Position numbers and translations under genes: made by a program
Notes under the pieces: generated by a model
Databases searched by the model: none
Told to the model about the DNA's origin: nothing
What the model saw: the letters and a program-made list of their open reading frames with translations, nothing else
Shown here: positions 31,949 to 37,429 of the stretch, in pieces
Numbering within the stretch: position 1 is the stretch's first letter
Layout of the letters: each line of letters starts with the position of its first letter
Assembly (NCBI GenBank): GCA_017397895.1
Contig: JAFQHP010000050.1
Coordinates: 1 to 37,429 of the forward strand
Source: Clostridia bacterium
Lineage (GTDB): Bacteria; Bacillota; Clostridia; Christensenellales; Aristaeellaceae
DNA: 37,429 nt
Reading direction: 5' to 3'

Positions 31949-32668
31949 ATGCAAGTACGTATTTACGATAATGCCCAGCAGGTAGGCGTTGCCTGCGCCA
32001 TGCTGATTGCCGCCCAGGTAACCGCAAAGCCCGACAGCGTGCTGGGCCTGGCCACCGGTTCTTCTCCCCTGGGCTGCTACCAGCAGCTGATCGACTGGCA
32101 TAAGGCCGGCGCCCTGGATTTTTCCCGGTGCGTCAGCTATAACCTGGACGAATACTGCGGCATCCCCGAAGACCACATCTGCTCCTATCACGACTTCATG
32201 AACAAAAACCTGTTCGACTACATCAACATGAAGGAGCACCATGTGCCCAACGGCAACGCCCCGGACCTGCAGGCGGAATGCAAGCGTTATGACGCTGCCA
32301 TCGAAAAGGCCGGCGGCATTGACCTGCAGCTGCTGGGCATCGGTAACAATGGCCATATCGCCTTCAACGAGCCCAACAAGCACTTCGTGTACGGCACCCA
32401 GATTGTCAAGCTCACCGACAGCACCATCGACGCCAACCAGCGCTTCTTCAACTCCCGGGAAGAAGTGCCCACCCAAGCCATCAGCCTTGGCATTGGCGGC
32501 ATCATGAACGCCAAATGTGTGGTGCTGATTGCCACCGGCAAAGCCAAGGCACAGGCTGTCCGGGATGCCGTGAAGGGCGATATGGATCCCCAGGTGCAGG
32601 CTTCCATCCTGCGGGGCCACAAGAACGCCATTTTCCTGGTGGATAAGGAAGCGGCTTCCCTGCTGTAA
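31949..32668 (+). CDS. nagB: Glucosamine-6-phosphate deaminase
   Basis: This enzyme converts glucosamine 6-phosphate to fructose 6-phosphate and ammonia, feeding amino sugars into glycolysis. The 239-residue length is the short Firmicute type without the E. coli allosteric C-terminal extension. It has LGLATGSSPLGCYQQLIDWH (phosphate site), YNLDEYCGI with the catalytic aspartate, GIGNNGHIAFNEP, and the late LIATGKAKAQAVRDAVKG. GAAAGTGAGG precedes the ATG. It is flanked by a DeoR regulator upstream and glmM downstream. A terminator follows. Confidence 0.96.
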   Translation: MQVRIYDNAQQVGVACAMLIAAQVTAKPDSVLGLATGSSPLGCYQQLIDWHKAGALDFSRCVSYNLDEYCGIPEDHICSYHDFMNKNLFDYINMKEHHVPNGNAPDLQAECKRYDAAIEKAGGIDLQLLGIGNNGHIAFNEPNKHFVYGTQIVKLTDSTIDANQRFFNSREEVPTQAISLGIGGIMNAKCVVLIATGKAKAQAVRDAVKGDMDPQVQASILRGHKNAIFLVDKEAASLL

Positions 32669-32675
32669 TGCATCG

Positions 32676-32711
32676 GCCTTCTGCCCTATGATGCGGCAGA
32701 AGGCTTTTCTT
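32676..32711 (+). terminator. Terminator of nagB
   Basis: GCCTTCTGCC/GGCAGAAGGC (32676-32704), a 10-bp stem, followed by TTTTCTT. Confidence 0.9.
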
Positions 32712-32733
32712 GCCCTTGCACAGGGGCTGCATA

Positions 32734-32762
32734 TTGTTTTCTTTTGCCAAATATGCTATAAT
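32734..32762 (+). promoter_or_regulatory. Promoter for glmM
   Basis: TTGTTT (32734-32739), 17 bp, TATAAT (32757-32762), about 50 bp upstream of the ATG. Confidence 0.7.
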
Positions 32763-32811
32763 CTGTGCAGACTTAGAAGCAATACGCTTCCCTTTGGGAG
32801 GAATAAACATC

Positions 32812-34155
32812 ATGGGTAAGTATTTTGAAACCGACGGCTTCCGCGGCGAAGCCAATATCAACCTGACGGTGGACCATGCCTTTAAGGTAGGCCGCTATAT
32901 CGGCTATTACTATGGCCGGGGCCATAAGGCCAAGGTGGTCATCGGCAAGGACACCCGCTTGTCCAGCTATATGTTTGAATATGCGCTGGCTGCCGGCCTG
33001 ATGGCCAGCGGTGCGGACGTGTACCTGCTCCACGTGACCACCACCCCTTCCGTTGCCTACATCGCCCGCATTGACGAATTCGATTGCGGCATCATGATCA
33101 CCGCCAGCCATAACCCCTACCAGGATAACGGCATCAAGCTGATCAACGGCAAGGGCGAAAAGATGAGCGACGACGTGACCGACATGGTGGAACAGTACAT
33201 CGACGGCCTGATCCCCGAAGTGCCCTATGCCACCGGCGACAAGATCGGCAAAACGGTGGACTATGCCTCCGGCCGCAACCGCTACATCGGCTACCTCATC
33301 TCCCTGGCCACCCAGAGCTATAAGGGCATCAAGGTGGGGCTGGACTGCGCCAACGGCAGCACCTGGATGATTGCCAAATCCGTTTTCGACGCCCTGGGCG
33401 CCCAGACGTTCGTCATCAATAACGAGCCCAACGGCACCAACGTGAACGTGAACGCCGGCTCCACCCATATTGACGTGCTGCAGAAGTTCGTCAAGGAAAA
33501 GGGGCTGGATATCGGCTTTGCCTTTGACGGGGATGCGGACCGCTGCCTGGCCGTGGACGAAAACGGCAACCTGGTGGACGGCGACGCCATCATGTACCTC
33601 TACGGCGCTTACCTGAAGAAGCGGGATAAGCTGCTGACCAACACCATCGTGGGCACCGTGATGAGCAATTACGGCCTGGGCAAGGCCCTGGAAAAGCTGG
33701 ATATTGACTTAATGCAAACCAAAGTGGGCGACCGGTTTGTGTATGAAGCCATGCGCAACGGCGGTCATGTACTGGGCGGCGAAAACAGCGGCCATATCAT
33801 TTTCTCCAAGTATGCCACCACCGGCGACGGTATGCTCACCGCCATCAAGGTGATGCAGGCCATGCTGGAGCAAAAGCAGCCCCTGTCCAAGCTGGTGGAG
33901 CCTTTGGTGTTCTACCCCCAGGTGCTCAAAAACGTGCGGGTCATCGACAAGGACCAGGCCCTGAACAACGAAAAGGTGCAACAGGCCAAGAAAGAAGCGG
34001 AAGAAATGCTGGCCGGCGACGGCCGCATCCTCCTGCGCAAGAGCGGCACCGAGCCTGTGATCCGTGTCATGGCGGAATGCAGCCGGCAGGAACTGTGCGA
34101 CAAGTGCGTGGACCATATCGTCAATGCCCTGAAGGCGGAGAATTTAGTAAAATAA
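32812..34155 (+). CDS. glmM: Phosphoglucosamine mutase (GlmM-type phosphohexomutase)
   Basis: This enzyme converts glucosamine 6-phosphate to glucosamine 1-phosphate, the entry to UDP-GlcNAc and peptidoglycan. It has 447 residues. The N terminus GKYFETDGFRGEANINLT is of GlmM type; the phosphoserine loop ITASHNPYQDNGIKL, metal loop FDGDADRCLAV, sugar loop GGENSGHIIF and phosphate loop RKSGTEPVIRVM are all present. It is shorter than the other mutase at 14 kb and belongs to a different branch. ATG 32812 is chosen because of TTTGGGAGGAAT upstream; the frame is open further left but would cover the promoter. The acyltransferase gene follows. Confidence 0.94.
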   Translation: MGKYFETDGFRGEANINLTVDHAFKVGRYIGYYYGRGHKAKVVIGKDTRLSSYMFEYALAAGLMASGADVYLLHVTTTPSVAYIARIDEFDCGIMITASHNPYQDNGIKLINGKGEKMSDDVTDMVEQYIDGLIPEVPYATGDKIGKTVDYASGRNRYIGYLISLATQSYKGIKVGLDCANGSTWMIAKSVFDALGAQTFVINNEPNGTNVNVNAGSTHIDVLQKFVKEKGLDIGFAFDGDADRCLAVDENGNLVDGDAIMYLYGAYLKKRDKLLTNTIVGTVMSNYGLGKALEKLDIDLMQTKVGDRFVYEAMRNGGHVLGGENSGHIIFSKYATTGDGMLTAIKVMQAMLEQKQPLSKLVEPLVFYPQVLKNVRVIDKDQALNNEKVQQAKKEAEEMLAGDGRILLRKSGTEPVIRVMAECSRQELCDKCVDHIVNALKAENLVK

Positions 34156-34166
34156 GAGAGATTTAT

Positions 34167-34206
34167 GCGGGAGGGGCTTTCTTTTGAAAAAGAAAGCCCC
34201 TCCCGC
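34167..34206 (+). repeat. Perfect 18-bp inverted repeat after glmM
   Basis: GCGGGAGGGGCTTTCTTT and its exact complement flank a TGAA loop. It is long and perfect, but no T-run follows (ACCCTCCC comes next), so it may be an mRNA-stabilising or weakly terminating hairpin rather than a standard terminator. Confidence 0.8.
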
Positions 34207-34304
34207 ACCCTCCCAAAGAAAACTGCCCCGGATGGAGGAAAATATTCCTTCCCTCCTTTGTGCCGGTGAAACAACATCTTATCGATTTCCGGAGGTATAT
34301 CCTT

Positions 34305-34964
34305 ATGCTGAAAACCGTTGATCTGTTTGATCTTTCCCATACAAAAGCCGCCCCCTTGCTGGAAAAGACAGAATATCCCTGGGAAGCCCTGGACGGCATC
34401 AAGAATTTCATCCTTGAGCTGGGCGCCGCCCTCTCCCCCGATGAATACGACCATCCTTCCGAAAACGTGTGGATCGCAAAAGATGCCGTCATCTTCCCCA
34501 ATAACTACATCGCCGGCCCCTGCATCATCGGCCACAAGACCGAAGTGCGCCCCGGCGCGTTCATCCGCGGCAGCGCCCTGATTGGCGACAATTGTGTCAT
34601 CGGAAACTCTACGGAGCTCAAAAACTGCATCATTTCCGATAACGTGCAGGTGCCCCATTACAACTACGTGGGGGACTCCATCCTGGGCTACAAGAGCCAC
34701 ATGGGCGCCGGCTCCATTACCTCAAACGTAAAGAGCGACAAAACCCTGGTCACCGTCCGCTGCGGCGAAGAAAAGATGGAAACGGGCCGGAAAAAGTTCG
34801 GCGCCATGCTGGGGGATTATGTGGAAGTGGGATGCAACAGCGTGCTGAACCCCGGCACCATCCTGGGCCGCCGCGCCAGCGTGTACCCCACCTCCTGCGT
34901 CCGGGGCACCGTACCGGAAGACCATATCTTCAAGGCCCCTGGAAAAATCATCCGCCGCACCTGA
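34305..34964 (+). CDS. Left-handed beta-helix (hexapeptide-repeat) acyltransferase, GlmU C-domain-like
   Basis: This is a 219-residue protein with a helical N terminus (about 1-45) followed by hexapeptide repeats: VWIAKDAVIFPNNYIAGP, CIIGHKTEVRPGAF, SALIGDNCVIGNST, YVGDSILGYKSHMGAGS and GCNSVLNPGTILGRRASVYP. It resembles the acetyltransferase half of GlmU but has no pyrophosphorylase domain. With glmM next to it, a UDP-GlcNAc-related role (glucosamine-1-phosphate acetylation or another sugar-nucleotide acylation) is plausible but unproven. ATG 34305 has GGAGG nine bases before. Its N-terminal block matches proteins annotated as UDP-N-acetylglucosamine pyrophosphorylase in other clostridia; I regard that label as doubtful. 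Confidence 0.85.
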   Translation: MLKTVDLFDLSHTKAAPLLEKTEYPWEALDGIKNFILELGAALSPDEYDHPSENVWIAKDAVIFPNNYIAGPCIIGHKTEVRPGAFIRGSALIGDNCVIGNSTELKNCIISDNVQVPHYNYVGDSILGYKSHMGAGSITSNVKSDKTLVTVRCGEEKMETGRKKFGAMLGDYVEVGCNSVLNPGTILGRRASVYPTSCVRGTVPEDHIFKAPGKIIRRT

Positions 34965-35044
34965 TGAAGAAAAACAAAAAGCAGAGGCTGCAGCAAGATT
35001 GATGAAAAGGATGAAACTCTCTTTCACTTTACAACCTGCAAATA

Positions 35045-35088
35045 AACAAATGAGCATCCGGCATAACCGCCGGATGCTCGTTTGTTGT
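35045..35088. terminator. Bidirectional terminator between convergent genes
   Basis: A 10-bp core GAGCATCCGG/CCGGATGCTC extends through AACAAA-T and G-TTTGTT to about 17 bp (35045-35086). An A-rich left flank and a T-rich right flank let it serve the plus-strand acyltransferase and the minus-strand peptidoglycan-binding gene. Confidence 0.85.
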
Positions 35089-35152
35089 CATTGCTGGATA
35101 AATTGTTCCTTAAGAACACTCCCACCAAAACCCATGCTTTTTTATTCCGTTC

Positions 35153-36754
35153 TCAGTTCACATTTTCGAAAAGGAGGCGCTGGGTGGCCGCTCCGGCAAC
35201 GCCGTCCTCAAGAAGGCTGTTCTTGCGCTGGAAGGCCTTTACGGATTCGGTGGTTTCTTCATCGTAGTATCCATCGACAACGCCGGAAAAGTAGCCCTGA
35301 TTTCTCAATTCTGTTTGCAATTCCTTCACCAGGTTACCGTAGTGGCCCTGGCGCAGGGGGGTATACGCTTCGCCGGGCGCAGCCGTTGCCAGCATCCACT
35401 CCTGCCCAACCGGAAGAGCCGTTCTGCCGTCAGGCAATGCCATGCCGTTATTATTATAGTAGATTTCGTTGCCGGAGCCCAGTTCGATCATGTAGGCACT
35501 GGCAGCTGCCACCATTTCATAGTCCGGGGCGTTTCTTTCGTCCATTTCATCCATCATCTGTTCCAGGTGCAGGAAGCTTTCGTGGAATTTCAACAGCTCG
35601 TTGTTGTTCCATTGCAAATGCCGGTTCAGCAGCAGGCCGTGATCGGTTTCCACCGCATCCTCCGCAACAGGGGGTTCATAGTCCAGCCGGATCCGGTTCT
35701 GGATGTGGGTGGTGTCCTTTTCAAAGCTGATCAGGAACATACCAATCCGCTGTACCTGGGGATACAGGAAGAAGGAGCAGGGGTCCATTTCACCGTTTGC
35801 ATGCTTTGACACGGCAGAAGGAATATTGTAGGCAATCACAATATCATCGGTGTCGCTATCCCAGGGGGCCCGGGTAGCGATGAAACTGTAGGACTGCAGG
35901 ACGGAAATATCCAGCCCGTTCCTGTCCTGCAGCGCCTGCCAGGCTGCCTGGGCCTGGGGATCGTCTTCTGCCAGCGCCGTGGACGGGTCGCACAGCAGGA
36001 TATGCGCCCTGAAGGCGTGCAGCTGGGAATGGCGGTTGGAATCCGCCTGGACGGTATAGCCCTTTTCCTTCAGCAGGCTGGTGAAGTAGATTTGTTCTTC
36101 TTTGGGCAGGTGCTGGAAATCATCCATGAAATAATGGCGGTACACTTCGTCATAATTCCCGGCCGCCCAGATACGCCGGGCATTATTCCAGAAATCGCTT
36201 GTGTACCATTCGCACAGTTCCACATCCCCCGTTGCGGCGTTCAGCACCACCCGGTATTCCCCCAGGGGGCCGGCGTATGGATCCTGGCTTTGGTCAAAAA
36301 CGCGGTTCAGGTTGGAATAGAACACCATGGTCCATTGGCCGGTGCCGTTTGTATCTATAGCGTCATAGGGATACAGCAGCAGCTGCTCCATTTCTTCGTC
36401 CGTCACGCCATAATGCGTCCGGATGGCATCCCGGGCTATGTCACAGGCCTGGGAGAGGGGAAGGATGCCATCAGGGGTCTCCCCATCCGGTTCCACAGGC
36501 GACAGGGTGACGGCCGGCTGCAATACCTGCTTGTCCGGGCTTTCGGTGCCGATGCTGACGGCAAAGGCAGTAACGGCAATGAGCACCAGGGCGTTTGCCA
36601 ATATCAGGGCGAAGGAAATCTTCTTTTTCACTTTTTCTTCTCCTTTCATGTGCCCCCGGATGATTTTCTGCGCCAGGTACGGATCCGTCTTCAGGCCGGA
36701 AAGAGTCATATCAAAGGTGTTTTTCAGGATGCGCTTTTCGTTTTGTTCAGTCAA
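35153..36754 (-). CDS. Membrane protein with C-terminal peptidoglycan-binding domain, putative anti-sigma factor
   Basis: The 533-residue protein has a cytosolic N terminus (about 1-45: KRILKNTFDMTLSGLKTDPYL ... MKGEEKVKKK), one transmembrane helix (FALILANALVLIAVTAFAVS), and a large extracytoplasmic part. It closes with a PG_binding_1 domain, LRQGHYGNLVKELQTELRNQ through FSGVVDGYYDEETTESVKAFQ. No catalytic motif was seen in the central region. The gene begins with a TTG inside the end of the sigma-factor gene (8-bp overlap), with AAAGGGGG upstream; this coupling is the usual sigma/anti-sigma arrangement. An anti-sigma role is inferred from position and topology, not from a recognised domain. 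With its partner broken, it may now be an orphan. Confidence 0.75.
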   Translation of the reverse strand: MTEQNEKRILKNTFDMTLSGLKTDPYLAQKIIRGHMKGEEKVKKKISFALILANALVLIAVTAFAVSIGTESPDKQVLQPAVTLSPVEPDGETPDGILPLSQACDIARDAIRTHYGVTDEEMEQLLLYPYDAIDTNGTGQWTMVFYSNLNRVFDQSQDPYAGPLGEYRVVLNAATGDVELCEWYTSDFWNNARRIWAAGNYDEVYRHYFMDDFQHLPKEEQIYFTSLLKEKGYTVQADSNRHSQLHAFRAHILLCDPSTALAEDDPQAQAAWQALQDRNGLDISVLQSYSFIATRAPWDSDTDDIVIAYNIPSAVSKHANGEMDPCSFFLYPQVQRIGMFLISFEKDTTHIQNRIRLDYEPPVAEDAVETDHGLLLNRHLQWNNNELLKFHESFLHLEQMMDEMDERNAPDYEMVAAASAYMIELGSGNEIYYNNNGMALPDGRTALPVGQEWMLATAAPGEAYTPLRQGHYGNLVKELQTELRNQGYFSGVVDGYYDEETTESVKAFQRKNSLLEDGVAGAATQRLLFENVN

Positions 36755-37049
36755 GATAATGCCCCCTTTCCAGTTGCTTTTTCAGCTGTGCCCTGGCCCG
36801 CCGCAGGCGGTTGGACACGCTGCCCTGGGTAATTTCCAACAGTTCCGCAATTTGCTGTACGCCCATCTCCTGCCAGTAGTAAAGCAGCACCACTTCCCTC
36901 AGTTTGGGGGAAAGCTGCATAATCTGGCACATCAATTCTCCTTCATCAGTGCTCATTTCATGGGCGATGGGCAGTTCATCCGGGGTGATGCGTTTATCCA
37001 TGAAGCGATACCATGGTGTGCGGTGCATATCGTTGCAGGGGTTAATATG
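36747..37049 (-). pseudogene. ECF sigma factor, 5' part missing
   Basis: The remaining reading frame encodes the C-terminal half of an ECF sigma factor: the end of region 2 (HINPCNDMHRTPWYRFM), a linker, and region 4 with LSPKLREVVLLYYWQEMGVQ, IAELLEITQGSVSNRLRRAR. Region 2, which binds core polymerase and the -10 element, is absent: reading upstream, homology stops near 37049 and an in-frame TAA lies at 37062-37064. Family members are about 160-180 residues; about 93-100 are left. An internal ATG at 37028 could still produce a region-4 fragment. The break lies next to a TnpV gene, pointing to transposon insertion or deletion. Confidence 0.8.
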
Positions 37050-37429
37050 TAAAGGAGGAATTTATCCTCCAATACATCATGACTGCGGTTCGTTTGTGGT
37101 GAATGGATGCGGTTATGAGGAAAGGAGTAGCATTCTGCCTGTAACCGTTGACTGGCTACGAAAGGAGCTGCAACATGAACAACGAGCGTGAATCAGACCT
37201 GACCATCCCCTATGTCAAAGTCGGTGACTACTACTTCCCTAACTTTGCTTTGCCTCCGGATGCCGGTGACATTGGCTTCTGGGGCCGTCGGCGCAGAGAG
37301 TTCCTGCGGGAGCATCGTCCCGTTACCTTCAACCAGCTGGTGCTGTCTGGCGAACTGTTCAAGTACCTCGCTTTGTTCAATCAGGAGGCTACCGAACGAC
37401 TGGAAAGCCTCATCCAAGCCATGAAGGTC
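37050..37429 (+). mobile_element. Left end of a transposon or integrative element carrying tnpV
   Basis: From about 37050 the sequence stops matching the sigma gene and leads into a TnpV-type gene. A short inverted repeat, GGAGGA-ATTTA-TCCTCC (37054-37070), sits at the apparent boundary. An open frame read through 37191 (ending VTVDWLRKELQHEQRA) overlaps the tnpV start by 17 bp and could be the end of another small element gene. The recombinase and right end lie outside the window; the exact end is inferred. Confidence 0.5.
37175..37429 (+). CDS. TnpV-type transposon-encoded protein (partial, runs off window)
   Basis: The frame is open from ATG 37175 to the window edge (85 codons seen, no stop). 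The product begins MNNERESDLTIPYVKVGDYY and continues FPNFALPPDAGDIGFWGRRR, FLREHRPVTFNQLVLSGELF and LFNQEATERLESLIQAMK. This pattern (IPYxKVGDYYxP, IGxWGxRRxxxLxEHR, LLxSGxL) is that of TnpV proteins found on clostridial transposons and integrative elements such as the Tn4451 group. TnpV is an accessory protein of unknown role, not the recombinase. AAAGGAG lies eight bases before the ATG. Confidence 0.85.
   Translation, partial: MNNERESDLTIPYVKVGDYYFPNFALPPDAGDIGFWGRRRREFLREHRPVTFNQLVLSGELFKYLALFNQEATERLESLIQAMKV

Overview
The window looks like a GC-rich, spore-forming member of the Clostridia, probably an uncultured gut lineage. The evidence is a short alpha/beta-type small acid-soluble spore protein gene, an Asp23/AmaP/DUF2273 envelope-stress trio, a T-box leader in front of hisS-aspS, the rpsF-ssb-rpsR order and near-consensus sigma-A promoters (TTG-17 bp-TATAAT type). 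No rRNA or tRNA gene was seen. Species cannot be named from the sequence alone.

Left arm, mostly minus strand (1-8.2 kb): a truncated composite repeat at the window edge; dnaX; a SAM methyltransferase downstream of the spore-protein gene; a multipass membrane protein; a two-component system (response regulator, then histidine kinase, overlapping by 8 bp); a gene-free 570-bp stretch with several strong hairpins; and the rpsF-ssb-rpsR operon with its own promoter.

Middle, plus strand (8.8-30.3 kb): gpmI with a zinc-ribbon membrane protein, deoC and a secreted NAGPA-type phosphodiester glycosidase; an Lgt-like membrane protein; a phosphohexomutase; hisS-aspS under a consensus promoter and T-box; then a very long head-to-tail array from asp23 through amaP, a DUF2273-like gene, nusB, a TsaD paralogue, folD, xseA, xseB, ispA, a divergent PAP2 gene, a small membrane protein, a cysteine desulfurase, thiI and an Old Yellow Enzyme-type oxidoreductase. 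It joins envelope homeostasis, one-carbon and isoprenoid metabolism, DNA repair and tRNA thiolation.

Right arm (31-37.4 kb): a DeoR regulator, nagB, glmM and a hexapeptide-repeat acyltransferase suggest an amino-sugar / UDP-GlcNAc precursor cluster. A bidirectional terminator separates this from a minus-strand ECF sigma / peptidoglycan-binding putative anti-sigma pair. The sigma gene has lost its 5' half exactly where a TnpV-type transposon gene begins, so a mobile element has probably broken it.

The most unusual content lies in the large intergenic spaces. Three (8.3-8.8, 15.7-16.3 and 30.3-30.9 kb), plus the left window edge, carry copies of one modular composite repeat about 480-570 bp long. 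At its centre is a roughly 125-bp cloverleaf-like inverted-repeat core whose long arm differs in sequence between copies while pairing is kept. I do not recognise this element as a described family. A second candidate is the hairpin-dense stretch at 6.66-6.95 kb downstream of rpsR, which may encode a structured RNA.
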